A DNA stretch of 21,817 bases from Halobacteriales archaeon QH_10_65_19 (GCA_003022085.1 PXQK01000116.1:1-21817); one strand, 5' to 3'; shown: positions 1 to 6,983, counted from the stretch's first letter. A program made the numbers and translations. Notes: generated from the letters alone by a model not told the origin.

Positions 1-115
1 AGACCGAAGTATCCTACGGCCGGCATAGGCGAACGTTGCCTCCGTGGGGGCTGGTACTGATGCCAGACCCCCAACGCGAGGAATCCGACGGCTTCAGCCG
101 TGTGGAGGATGTCAA
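1..115 (+). mobile_element. Probable right-end remnant of an IS200/IS605 (TnpB-type) element
   Basis: Positions 84-106 form a hairpin. ACGGCT (88-93) pairs perfectly with AGCCGT (96-101) across a 2-nt loop, and TCCG pairs with TGGA outside a one-base bulge. The hairpin is followed by AGGATGTCA. This pattern resembles the subterminal hairpin and terminal sequence at the right end of haloarchaeal IS200/IS605-family elements, which also forms the 3' part of the TnpB guide RNA. No convincing TnpB C-terminus is readable in the first 80 bases, so either the gene lies outside the window or only a remnant is left. I recognised this from memory of such ends without any alignment. A simple hairpin terminator is the main alternative. 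Confidence 0.35.
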
Positions 116-195
116 GCACGACTGGCAGTCGGCTGTAATAGTTTCGCTCACGCGCACGCACCTCCTGACTCGCTGGCTTTGCACCGAGAATGCAG

Positions 196-269
196 AGCCA
201 GGGGTGGGATTCGAACCCACGAACTCCCGATTACAAGTCGGGTGCTTGGACCGCCCAAGCTCCCCTGGC
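196..269 (-). tRNA. tRNA-Thr(UGU)
   Basis: On the minus strand a full cloverleaf can be folded. The acceptor stem is GCCAGGG/CCCTGGC, the anticodon stem is CCCGA/TCGGG with loop CTTGTAA (anticodon TGT), and the T-arm contains GTTCGAATC. The discriminator base is U, as expected for archaeal tRNA-Thr. CCA is not encoded and no intron is apparent. Confidence 0.95.
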
Positions 270-330
270 ACAGTTCCGTGTTACAGGTGACCCTTTGAGT
301 GCGTATCGGTTTGGACTGTCCCGGGCGGAG

Positions 331-801
331 CTAGCCGGGTTGCTCGTCGTCACCCATCGGCTTCTCGAGTTCGACCCGGTGGGGACGGTACCCCTGTCGC
401 CGGTAGAAGCGGCGGACATCCTCGTTGGCTGCCATCACCTCGAGTGCGACGGCGTCGACTCCGTCCGCGCCCAGTCGCTCCTCGGCAGTCTCTAGCAGTG
501 CGGCCCCGATCCCGTCGTCGCGGTACCGGGGCCGGACGTAGAGATTCTCGATAACGCCGCGGGCGCAGTCCTGTTCGTACCCGCCGGACCCCGTAGAGAA
601 CATCACGAAGCCGGCGAGTTCACCAGTGTCTGCGATCAGGAGCGAGTCGCTGACCACGTGTTGGACGACCGACTCCCGGATCCGGTTCCTGTTCGCCTCG
701 CTCAGTAGGTGTGATCCGTGTTCGCGCTGCCCCTTGGCCAGCGACACCCACAGATCGATGAGCCGATCGACGTCGTCCGTCTCCGCAGCGCTTACGTCCA
801 T
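331..801 (-). CDS. GNAT family N-acetyltransferase
   Basis: This 156-residue protein has the length and layout of a single GNAT domain, which transfers an acetyl group from acetyl-CoA to an amine. The acetyl-CoA pyrophosphate loop is visible as R94-D-D-G97-I-G99-A after the beta-4 strand VIENLYVRP, followed by the helix ALLETAEERL. The C-terminal NEDVRRFYRRQGYRP segment matches motif B. The substrate cannot be predicted; protein N-termini, small amines and antibiotics are all possible in this family. The gene lies 21 bp downstream of the CBS/zinc-ribbon gene on the same strand, so the two are probably co-transcribed. The ATG at 801 gives a full-length domain with no extra N-terminal sequence. 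The protein is acidic and cytosolic, as expected for a halophile. Confidence 0.9.
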   Translation of the reverse strand: MDVSAAETDDVDRLIDLWVSLAKGQREHGSHLLSEANRNRIRESVVQHVVSDSLLIADTGELAGFVMFSTGSGGYEQDCARGVIENLYVRPRYRDDGIGAALLETAEERLGADGVDAVALEVMAANEDVRRFYRRQGYRPHRVELEKPMGDDEQPG

Positions 802-822
802 CGGTGCGTCCGCTCACAGTCG

Positions 823-1386
823 TTACATATCACGGCAGTCACCACAGAGAAGCTGCCCGTTGAACGACGCGAGGTCGTGTACGAGAGCGCCACAGACTTC
901 ACAGATTCCCTGCTCCTCGAACCCACCCTCGGGCGCTTGTCCGGACTCGTGCATCCCGGCTGTTACGGCCTCCGCCTCCGATGCCCCGGTTTCGATAATG
1001 TTGAGTTCGTGGCGCCGGGTCGCGATCAGATCCCGCTCGGTGAGCATCCCGAGTGGCTCGTTTCCGTCGGTGACGAGAAGTCGCCCGGCCGACCGCGTCG
1101 ACATCGTGTCTGCGGCCGATTCTAACGAAGCGTCCGGCGAGATCGTGGTGACCGACTCCCGCATCGCGTCGCCCGCCGTGGCCTCCTCCAGATCGGGACC
1201 CTCCACAAGGAGCGCGAGAATATCGCGCTCGGACACCACACCGACGTGTTCGCTGCCGTGGTGAACGATGGCCGCCTCCGCGTCTTCCCGCAACAATAGT
1301 TCGACGCAGCCCAGCAGGTCGTCTGACTCGCTCACGCCGACGTACTCCCGGTCCATCATCTCTCGCACTGTCACGTCCGGCTTCAT
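823..1386 (-). CDS. CBS-domain pair protein with C-terminal zinc ribbon
   Basis: The 187-residue protein begins with a CBS pair. CBS1 is about residues 3-62 (VREMMDREYVGV...GVVSERDILALL) and CBS2 about residues 73-125 (DAMRESVTTI...GMLTERDLIATRR). CBS pairs usually bind adenosine nucleotides and act as energy or ligand sensors. The C-terminus carries a zinc-ribbon-like C162-x2-C165...C181-x2-C184 arrangement (ICEVCGALV...LLCGDC). This combination suggests a ligand-sensing regulator that binds nucleic acid or protein through the ribbon. That role is inference. The gene precedes the GNAT gene by 21 bp and probably leads that operon. The 227 bp upstream (1387-1613) hold no convincing gene and presumably contain its promoter. 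Confidence 0.88.
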   Translation of the reverse strand: MKPDVTVREMMDREYVGVSESDDLLGCVELLLREDAEAAIVHHGSEHVGVVSERDILALLVEGPDLEEATAGDAMRESVTTISPDASLESAADTMSTRSAGRLLVTDGNEPLGMLTERDLIATRRHELNIIETGASEAEAVTAGMHESGQAPEGGFEEQGICEVCGALVHDLASFNGQLLCGDCRDM

Positions 1387-1613
1387 GTTCTGAACGTTTG
1401 ACAGACCGGGGTAAAAAACTGTCTGCGGTACGTTTATGTCTTTACCGTACGTTAGGGGACGCAGCTAAACGCCTTTGACCTGTGAGTGACATCCGAACAG
1501 AGCTCCGGGCTGACCTCGCGTTGCAGTTCCGGTGTTGTACGGACCGTAGCTGTCGATCTGGATCTGCGTACCCTGTATGTTCGCCACGATGGCGATCCGT
1601 TCGGGTGCCACTG

Positions 1614-1988
1614 CTACTGTTTTTGAGAAACCTCGTTCCCGCCACTGTCGGTCAGCTCCTCAGCAGCGCGGGAGGCGACCTCGGGCGTTTCGAGTTGCAG
1701 GCGGTCGAGCATCGAATCGTACTCGACGACGCCGGTCGCCGTGAGTTTGGGGACGTGACGTTCGAAGACTTCCTCCCGGACCTCGCCCAGCGTCGACTCG
1801 TCGAGCTCCGACGGCCCGCAGTTTTGCTCCGCGGCGCCGACCGCTGCGACGAGATCCTCGACCAGTGCTTCCCCGTCCGACGCGGCTAGCTGTGCGAGCA
1901 AGTGACACCGACGACGCGAATCCAGCAGGTCGGCAACCACCTCCTCGGGGACCGTGCTGTGGTCGGCGGATTCGCCGCTCGAACTCAT
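1614..1988 (-). CDS. DUF7344-like winged-helix protein
   Basis: The 124-residue acidic protein resembles the small haloarchaeal winged-helix-like family annotated as DUF7344. It has an N-terminal helical segment, VVADLLDSRRRCHLLAQLA, typical of the 'leave the regulated state or turn off' helix in that family. A second helix follows, and then the wing-like stretch HVPKLTATGVVEYDSMLDRLQL. Such proteins are thought to act as DNA-binding regulators, but no target is known to me. I chose the ATG at 1988 over a TTG at 2015 because the extra nine residues (MSWEAVDSV) look like non-coding sequence and ATG is the usual start. The gene is monocistronic or loosely linked to the gene upstream at 2126-2428 (137 bp away). 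Confidence 0.75.
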   Translation of the reverse strand: MSSSGESADHSTVPEEVVADLLDSRRRCHLLAQLAASDGEALVEDLVAAVGAAEQNCGPSELDESTLGEVREEVFERHVPKLTATGVVEYDSMLDRLQLETPEVASRAAEELTDSGGNEVSQKQ

Positions 1989-2125
1989 TACCGAGTCTAC
2001 AGCTTCCCAACTCAAGTATGTTGTGTGTCCACGATTGACACTCTACTCGGGTGTATTCTGGAGTTGGCCTCCAGTGGTGCAGTAATCGGCAGTTTCGAGG
2101 CGTGGGCGAAGTAGGGTAGGATCGG

Positions 2126-2428
2126 TTATGCCCGTTCCAGCCGGTAGGGCCAGTAATCCAGCTCCCGCATTGCGTCGCCGACGGTGCTGTGAAACTCCGG
2201 AAAATCCTCGAACTCGGCGTCCCCGTCGATCGGTTCGAAGATGTCTGCGACGCTGACGACGCGCTCGTAGTCGATGCGGACCGGGTGATCCCCGTACTCC
2301 TTGATGAACTCACCAGCAGTGAACGGAAAGTCCTCCTCCTCGTCGATCTTCTTGGCGAGAACCGCGTGGCCGTACTTCCGGCGCCCTTCGCTTCCTTCAT
2401 CGCCGTCGGGGTCGTGTGGCCAGTCCAT
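2126..2428 (-). CDS. DUF5785-like small conserved haloarchaeal protein
   Basis: The product is a 100-residue acidic soluble protein beginning MDWPHDPDGDEGSEGRRKYG. It has no signal peptide or membrane segment. The N-terminal block and the pattern HAVLAKKIDEEEDFPFTAGEFIKEYGDHPVRIDYERVVSV fit my memory of a haloarchaea-restricted family annotated as DUF5785. The family function is unknown. It is divergent from the lipoprotein gene at 2565, with 136 bp between the two starts. The family name is from memory; the reading frame itself is well supported by codon usage and acidity. Confidence 0.75.
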   Translation of the reverse strand: MDWPHDPDGDEGSEGRRKYGHAVLAKKIDEEEDFPFTAGEFIKEYGDHPVRIDYERVVSVADIFEPIDGDAEFEDFPEFHSTVGDAMRELDYWPYRLERA

Positions 2429-2527
2429 ACCTGACTGTTAGCCGAGTCACGCAAAAGGGTTTCTCTCGCAGGCAGACAACGGGGCTCGGCTGATGACAAT
2501 GCAGCGATGATCTGACAGAGGTCACAA

Positions 2528-2535
2528 GGTATATG
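2528..2535 (+). promoter_or_regulatory. TATA-like box for the lipoprotein-ABC operon
   Basis: GGTATATG lies about 30 bp upstream of the ATG at 2565. That spacing would place transcription initiation a few bases before the start codon, as in typical haloarchaeal short-leader promoters. Prediction by position and composition only. Confidence 0.4.
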
Positions 2536-2564
2536 CGTCTGCTTTCCCGAACTGCCAAACGCCA

Positions 2565-3656
2565 ATGAGTATGCACGTAAAGGAAAGACTGAGTGGAGCG
2601 TATAGAGTGTTGAGCTCCGAGAAGGCGGTTGCCGTATTTTTTTCAAGTATCCTGGTCTTTGGCGCAGGCTGCTCCGGACTACTGCAGGATGAGGCCGGTA
2701 CGGACAACGCCGGAACAGTCGAGAGCGTCCCTGCTGGCGTCGACGGCGTCGTGCATTTCGATAGCGGTGTGGTCGACGACCAGGCGACAGTCACGCTGAT
2801 GAACGGGCTGCTAGAGCGGAGCGAAGAGAACCGTACCTACGAGGAGATTCTGACGGAGACAGAGTCCGATTCGGACCTCTCGAGAGAGGAGTTCAACAGC
2901 GCAACGATGTTTATGAAACTCGAGGAGTTCGAACAGGAGGAGTACGCGGGCGTGATCATCGATACCGAGTGGAGCTGGGAGGAACTCAGGGAGGCGGGTG
3001 ACAACGAGGTCGAGGACGTCGAGGATGTCGAGGAGGACACCTACAACGGCGTCACTGTATACAAGAGCTCCGACGAAATGGGTGAGGATGCCTGGGTTGC
3101 CGATTTCGGTGACGGTACATTCGCGTTCGGCGTTCCGGAGGCCGTCAAAGATGTCATCGACACCCGCGAGGGCGAGTCTAACTCCTTGGGCGGCGACCTG
3201 CGGACTGCCTACGACAGTGCCAAGGACGGGTACATGAAATCCGCGTTCCTCGTCCCCGAAGAGGAAGTCGACAAAGCCGGTCAGCAAGCGGGGGTCGACG
3301 CGAACTTCGTGCCGACCCCTCGAATCATGACGATGACGTACTACACAGACGGGAACACGATGAACATCGACGCCGACATGACGATGAACTCGACCGAGGA
3401 GGCCGAGCAGTTCTACCAGGTGGCGGGCGCCACACTCGACCCGGCGACCGGTTCGCCGGACGACGACCAGGATCCGTTTACCACGCTAGTCGAGGCTATC
3501 ACGGTCGAACAGGACGGAGAGACGGTAACGATGAGCTTCTCGATAACACCCGAGGAGCTGCTCGACCTTTTGGAACAACTCGGCGGCATGACCAGGGCGG
3601 GGGTAGGTGGCACCGTGTCGCTCGGATCGGGGCCGAGCTCCGGTATCGCGGGCTAA
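2565..3656 (+). CDS. Secreted lipoprotein of unknown function, linked to an ABC-2 exporter
   Basis: The 363-residue protein has a Sec-type lipoprotein signal: hydrophobic stretch about residues 21-35 and lipobox G-A-G-C36, with no twin arginine. It should be anchored on the outer face of the membrane. The mature part is very acidic (for example EVEDVEDVEEDTYNGV around residues 146-161) and has no motif that I recognise. It ends in a Gly/Ser-rich tail. It is followed after 14 bp by an ABC-2 permease and its ATPase, so an accessory or substrate-related role for that transporter is likely but unproven. The start could be the ATG at 2565 or the in-frame ATG at 2571; both keep the signal peptide. 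Confidence 0.8.
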   Translation: MSMHVKERLSGAYRVLSSEKAVAVFFSSILVFGAGCSGLLQDEAGTDNAGTVESVPAGVDGVVHFDSGVVDDQATVTLMNGLLERSEENRTYEEILTETESDSDLSREEFNSATMFMKLEEFEQEEYAGVIIDTEWSWEELREAGDNEVEDVEDVEEDTYNGVTVYKSSDEMGEDAWVADFGDGTFAFGVPEAVKDVIDTREGESNSLGGDLRTAYDSAKDGYMKSAFLVPEEEVDKAGQQAGVDANFVPTPRIMTMTYYTDGNTMNIDADMTMNSTEEAEQFYQVAGATLDPATGSPDDDQDPFTTLVEAITVEQDGETVTMSFSITPEELLDLLEQLGGMTRAGVGGTVSLGSGPSSGIAG

Positions 3657-3670
3657 CTCCTCACTACTGA

Positions 3671-4732
3671 ATGTCGATCCGTTCACTACTGCGGAAGGAA
3701 CTCCGCTGGAGCAGGCGTCACATCTTCGTTCTCGTCTTCCTACTGGTTGCCCTCCCGCTGTTTTTCGCGGGCACGAGCTTCCTCTTTCAGGACGTGATCC
3801 CGCGGGAGGTCCCGGTCGCGGTCGTCGCCGAGGACGAGTCCGTCTCGAACCTCGACCTCGGGCTGGTCAGGGCCGGCATGGCACCGTACACGAACCCGAA
3901 ATCCGCGGGGAGTCAGGCGGAGGCGCTCCGCATGCTCGAACGGGAGTCGGTGTACGCTGTTGTTACGGTACCGTCAGATCTCCGTTCGGGGGAGGCGACG
4001 TTCAGGCTCACCGTCGACGGGACCATCGTCCCGTTCCAGAGCTCATCGCAGGTGATACAGAACCTCATCGAACTGGAGCTGAACCAGATTGAGGCGGCGG
4101 ACGTCTCGGTCGAACGGGAGATCGTCGGGGAAACGAAGGAACTTCCGGAGTATCTCCTTCCCTCGTTTCTGATGACGCTAATGATCTTCTTTGCGTTCAC
4201 GTACGTCCCCTACAACATCGGGCGCGATCAGGTCGTCCTCGACAGGCTCCGCGTCGAGAGTTCGCTGGAGGCGCTGCTCGTCTCCAAGCTCGGTTACATG
4301 ACGGTGCTGATGCTGGTACCGATTCTCGTGTTCCACCTCATCGCGACGTACTACGGGTACGCCATCGACTCCTTCGCCCCGGGTGCGGTGTTTGTCCTGC
4401 TTCTAACCTTCGCCCTCATGGCGACAGTCAGCGCGACGGTGGTGATTCTCACCCGCTTCAGCGGCGCAGGGCGGTTCGTCAACCTGCTCGTGATGCTGGG
4501 GCTGATTGCGCTCTCGGGGCTGGCTTTCCCGCTTGGCTTTTTCTCCCCGGTCCGGACGCAGGTCGCCCAGCTCCTTCCCACCCACTACGCGATGGTGGCG
4601 GTCCGGAGTCTCATGCTCAAGGACAGCTCTCTTGGCACATTCGCCGACTGGATCGCAATCATACTGGGGCTGTTCGTCCTGTCGCTGGTAGCTCTGGAGG
4701 GGGCGATCGTCTACTACCGGAGGTCGACCTGA
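3671..4732 (+). CDS. ABC-2 type transporter permease
   Basis: The 353-residue membrane protein has the classic ABC-2 exporter layout. It starts with a short cytoplasmic N-terminus and one membrane helix at about residues 15-37. A large external domain follows (about 38-155, containing VPVAVVAEDESVSNLD). Five more hydrophobic segments from about residue 160 to the end include YLLPSFLMTLMIFFAFTYV and LLVMLGLIALSGLAFPLGFF. The fold is that of exporters that move lipids, peptides or drugs, or act as components of NatB/Nos-like systems. The substrate is unknown. The stop codon directly abuts the ATG of the ATPase gene at 4733, so the two are almost certainly translated and assembled together. The lipoprotein gene precedes it by 14 bp. 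Confidence 0.88.
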   Translation: MSIRSLLRKELRWSRRHIFVLVFLLVALPLFFAGTSFLFQDVIPREVPVAVVAEDESVSNLDLGLVRAGMAPYTNPKSAGSQAEALRMLERESVYAVVTVPSDLRSGEATFRLTVDGTIVPFQSSSQVIQNLIELELNQIEAADVSVEREIVGETKELPEYLLPSFLMTLMIFFAFTYVPYNIGRDQVVLDRLRVESSLEALLVSKLGYMTVLMLVPILVFHLIATYYGYAIDSFAPGAVFVLLLTFALMATVSATVVILTRFSGAGRFVNLLVMLGLIALSGLAFPLGFFSPVRTQVAQLLPTHYAMVAVRSLMLKDSSLGTFADWIAIILGLFVLSLVALEGAIVYYRRST

Positions 4733-5476
4733 ATGTCCCGGGATCACCCAGCGGAAGAGGGGGTCGAGCCGATCAGGCTGGACGGTGTGACGAAGACCTA
4801 CGGCGACATCCGGGCGGTCGACGACCTCTCGCTTTCGGTCGGCGGCGGCCAGTACCACTGCCTGCTCGGCCCCAACGGCTCCGGAAAGTCGACGGTAATG
4901 CGTCTGATCCTCGGGCTGACGCGGCCGACTGACGGGCGCATCGAGAGCCCGGCGGCGACCATCGGCTGTGGCTTCCAACAGCCCAACTTCTACCCGGGGC
5001 TCACCGTCCGGGAGAACATCAGGGTGTTCGCGAGCCTGGTGGGCGCGAGCGACTGGGAGTGGAACCAGACTGTCGTCTCGGAACTGCGGCTCAGCCGCGC
5101 GCTCGAACGCGAAGCCGGCGACCTCTCCGGGGGGTTCGCTCGCCGGCTCGACCTCGCGTTAGCGCTGATCAAGCGACCCGAGTTCCTGCTGCTGGACGAA
5201 CCGCTTGGCGCACTCGACGACGTCTCACAGGAACGCCTGCTCGACTTCCTCGGCCGGTACGCCGGCGACGGCCACACGGTACTGGTCTCGACCCACGAGA
5301 TTACCGAGTTCGAGCCCTACACTGACCGGGTAACTGTCCTGCACCGAGGTGAACCGGTCTTGGACCGAACCGTCGGCGACATTCCGCTCGAGGACGGGGA
5401 GTCTCTCCAGTCGTACTACGTCGACACTGTACTGGCCCGCGAGGGTGTCACGACCGCCGGTAGTGACGACGCCTGA
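4733..5476 (+). CDS. ABC transporter ATP-binding protein
   Basis: The 247-residue protein has every ABC ATPase motif in order: Walker A G46-PNGSGKS-T54, Q-loop Q82-Q83, signature LSGGF 131-135, Walker B LLLDEP 152-157 and switch histidine H188. It energises the preceding ABC-2 permease, to which it is joined with no spacer (TGA of the permease, then ATG). It is normal length for a single nucleotide-binding subunit. The last gene of a three-gene operon (2565-5476), it ends with a TGA whose final base is the first base of a 16-bp inverted repeat. No substrate specificity can be read from the sequence. Confidence 0.92.
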   Translation: MSRDHPAEEGVEPIRLDGVTKTYGDIRAVDDLSLSVGGGQYHCLLGPNGSGKSTVMRLILGLTRPTDGRIESPAATIGCGFQQPNFYPGLTVRENIRVFASLVGASDWEWNQTVVSELRLSRALEREAGDLSGGFARRLDLALALIKRPEFLLLDEPLGALDDVSQERLLDFLGRYAGDGHTVLVSTHEITEFEPYTDRVTVLHRGEPVLDRTVGDIPLEDGESLQSYYVDTVLAREGVTTAGSDDA

Positions 5477-5586
5477 TACGGTCGTGCGTGACTCTGTACC
5501 GCCGTGATGAGACAGTATCCAAGGTTCAGCCCGTGAAACCCCTGGTATTTCGACGGGGAACTGAAAATAATCACGCACGACCGTAT
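5476..5586. repeat. 111-bp unit bounded by 16-bp perfect inverted repeats
   Basis: ATACGGTCGTGCGTGA at 5476-5491 is the exact reverse complement of TCACGCACGACCGTAT at 5571-5586. The 79 bp between them hold no gene. The left arm begins in the stop codon of the ABC ATPase gene. A MITE-like element, a long-stem transcription terminator or a paired protein-binding site are all possible. I see no clear target-site duplication next to the arms. Confidence 0.75.
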
Positions 5587-5630
5587 GACCCGCCGGAGAG
5601 TTCCGGATACGCCCCGGACCCGCGCTCCTC

Positions 5631-5678
5631 GCGCTCACTGTCGTTCGCGCACAACCGGTGGAGCTGGGATTCGAACCC
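5631..5678. repeat. Direct repeat, distal copy: duplicated tRNA-Ser 3' end
   Basis: This 48-bp segment is identical to 5739-5786, offset by 108 bp. It contains 25 bp of tRNA flank plus a copy of the last 23 nt of tRNA-Ser (T-arm, acceptor 3' strand and discriminator). Duplication of a tRNA 3' end is the classic trace of site-specific integration, so this copy is a candidate att remnant. Confidence 0.85.
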
Positions 5679-5726
5679 GATGCCAGACGTGCTCGCTGCG
5701 CGCGTCTGCCGTGATTCGAATCCCAG
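5664..5726. repeat. Inverted repeat made of tRNA T-arm sequence
   Basis: CTGGGATTCGAA at 5664-5675 pairs perfectly with TTCGAATCCCAG at 5715-5726 (12 bp). Inside it, CAGACG (5684-5689) pairs with CGTCTG (5703-5708). The result is a nested hairpin between the two copies of the direct repeat, and its outer arm is a T-arm fragment in both orientations. Confidence 0.75.
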
Positions 5727-5738
5727 GTCGACTGTGTA

Positions 5739-5786
5739 GCGCTCACTGTCGTTCGCGCACAACCGGTGGAGCTGGGATTCGAACCC
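5739..5786. repeat. Direct repeat, tRNA-proximal copy
   Basis: Identical over 48 bp to 5631-5678. Positions 5764-5786 are the 3' end of the intact tRNA-Ser gene; 5739-5763 are its flank. Together the two copies bracket 60 bp (5679-5738), which is too short for a functional integrated element. Confidence 0.85.
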
Positions 5787-5847
5787 AGGGGTCCTCTCGG
5801 ACACCTGCTCTCAAGGCAGGCGCGTTGGGCCGCTTCGCTACTCCACC
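5764..5847 (-). tRNA. tRNA-Ser(UGA)
   Basis: Read on the minus strand, the acceptor stem is GGTGGAG/CTCCACC and the D-stem GCG/CGC. The anticodon stem is CCTGC/GCAGG with loop CTTGAGA (anticodon TGA). A long variable arm (TGTCCGAGAGGAC) marks a class II tRNA, and the T-stem is CTGGG/CCCAG. The discriminator is G, as expected for tRNA-Ser. The length is 84 nt and CCA is not encoded. Its 3' end is duplicated 108 bp downstream. Confidence 0.95.
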
Positions 5848-5873
5848 GCGCGTAGTGGTTCCCCCTGCGCTTC

Positions 5874-6608
5874 CTAAGAACTGTCGGATTGCCCTGCCCT
5901 GCTTTTCTCTCCGAACGGGTTTAGCTCCTCGATGACTGCTGCGGTCCGCTCCGGAACGAGGCGACCGGCTGCCGCCCTGGCGCGCAGTATCGGGGCTGCC
6001 CCTGCGAGGTCGTCCGCGGTCTCGATCCGGGGGAGCACAGGCAGAAAGTCCACCTCGTGGCCCGCCCCGACAGCCCTGTCGGTCAGCGTCTCGACGGCCG
6101 GCGGTGCGAACACGTCTGTAAAGTCGATCGGTTCGCGGAACGCGGCGAAAGCGACCCGCCCCCCCGTGGCTGGTCCAACCACGACGGCGCTTGACCTGAG
6201 CTTCATCGCCGCGCTTCCGACGTGCTCCCGGCGCAAGAACGGCACTGTCGGCTCGACGACGCCGCCCGTCTCGACTCTCTCGGTGTCCAGCAGGTGCGTC
6301 AGCGCGTTACCGACCCGTGCGGCCGTGGTGCTCCCGACCTGGACCTCGTAGCGAACGTCCGCCGGCGCCGGGACTGCGGGCTCGACCGCCTCGCGTAGCG
6401 CCGCCTCGGGGTCAATACCCTCCGGAACCCTGTCCGACTGCGGGTAGTTGACCAGCAGGTCCGCTTTGCCGTGCTGGACGACTTCGCAGACGTCCCCGAG
6501 CATCGCGGTGTACAGCGAGTTCGCCCCCGCGGGAGTCAGCATCTCCTGCAGTTCCGGCAGCGTCTCGCCGGGCACCGGCGGCTCCGCCAGAACCACCACG
6601 GTTGTCAT
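5874..6608 (-). CDS. DUF2064 / TIGR04282-like nucleotidyl- or glycosyltransferase fold protein
   Basis: The 244-residue protein aligns by eye with the DUF2064 (TIGR04282) family of GT-A-fold enzymes. The N-terminal VVVLAEPPVPGETLPEL corresponds to the family's 'K-x-PVPG-x-x-KTRL' block. GPATGGRVAFAAF corresponds to 'GPA-x-DGGYYLIG', and FLPVLPRIETADDL to the 'LP-x-L-DVDTPEDL' end. The basic residues of the first block and the DG of the second are replaced, so the enzyme may be inactive or have a changed substrate. It is cytosolic, with no membrane segment. It lies 26 bp upstream of tRNA-Ser on the same strand's far side and is divergent from the small membrane protein at 6669. Precise function unknown. 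Confidence 0.7.
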   Translation of the reverse strand: MTTVVVLAEPPVPGETLPELQEMLTPAGANSLYTAMLGDVCEVVQHGKADLLVNYPQSDRVPEGIDPEAALREAVEPAVPAPADVRYEVQVGSTTAARVGNALTHLLDTERVETGGVVEPTVPFLRREHVGSAAMKLRSSAVVVGPATGGRVAFAAFREPIDFTDVFAPPAVETLTDRAVGAGHEVDFLPVLPRIETADDLAGAAPILRARAAAGRLVPERTAAVIEELNPFGEKSRAGQSDSS

Positions 6609-6668
6609 ACCACACTCTCGGCATCCCGTACCCTTGGCCTTTTGTATTTCCCGCGCCGACGGAGAGCC

Positions 6669-6887
6669 ATGGAACTATCACGGATCGCGAGCGGCGTCGT
6701 CCTGGTTCTCGTCGCCGCTGCCGTCGGCGGCATCCTGGCGAACTTCCTGACGAGAAACGACCTGCTGACGAGTTCGGAGTGGCAGCTCGCCGCCATCCTC
6801 TCGTTCGGAGTCGTCCTGGCTGGCCTCGTTCTGTTCGCCTCCGCCGGACAGCCGTGGCGCCGCTGGGACCGGACGCCGTACTGGTGA
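6669..6887 (+). CDS. Small two-helix membrane protein, unknown function
   Basis: The ATG at 6669 opens a 72-residue protein with two clear membrane helices, about residues 5-27 (RIASGVVLVLVAAAVGGILANFL) and 40-60 (LAAILSFGVVLAGLVLFASAG). It ends in a short basic, Trp-rich tail (PWRRWDRTPYW). Longer readings that start earlier run through upstream non-coding sequence. It is divergent from the DUF2064-type gene and 96 bp upstream of the NfeD gene. I do not recognise a family. Confidence 0.7.
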   Translation: MELSRIASGVVLVLVAAAVGGILANFLTRNDLLTSSEWQLAAILSFGVVLAGLVLFASAGQPWRRWDRTPYW

Positions 6888-6983
6888 TCGACCGAGACCC
6901 GTCGGCCGCTGTCGAGGGGGTCACACGATCTACCCGGCACTGTGACCCCGAACTGTTATCTGTCCCGCATCGTAAATTTGTGT

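Noticed and set aside
36..495. Open frames reading through the tRNA-Thr gene (containing VGFEPTNSRLQVG and WDSNPRTPDYKSG)
   Set aside because: They translate the tRNA and its flanks. These peptides are well-known artefacts of tRNA T-arm sequence and have no haloarchaeal codon bias.
1426..1447. Inverted repeat CGGTA...TACCG upstream of the CBS gene
   Set aside because: Only 5 bp in the stem, and GTAC sequences are themselves palindromic. Too weak to call an operator.
1660..2646. 328-residue minus-strand ORF
   Set aside because: Arg/Ser-rich shadow frame crossing two better-supported acidic genes and an intergenic region.
5631..5786. CRISPR-like direct repeat
   Set aside because: There are only two copies, one of which lies in a tRNA gene, and no array of similar-length spacers. 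A tRNA-associated duplication explains it.
5571..5804. Minus-strand ORF with two copies of GFESQLHRLCANDSER
   Set aside because: The peptide repeat is a translation of the duplicated tRNA-Ser 3' end and its flank, not a repeat protein.
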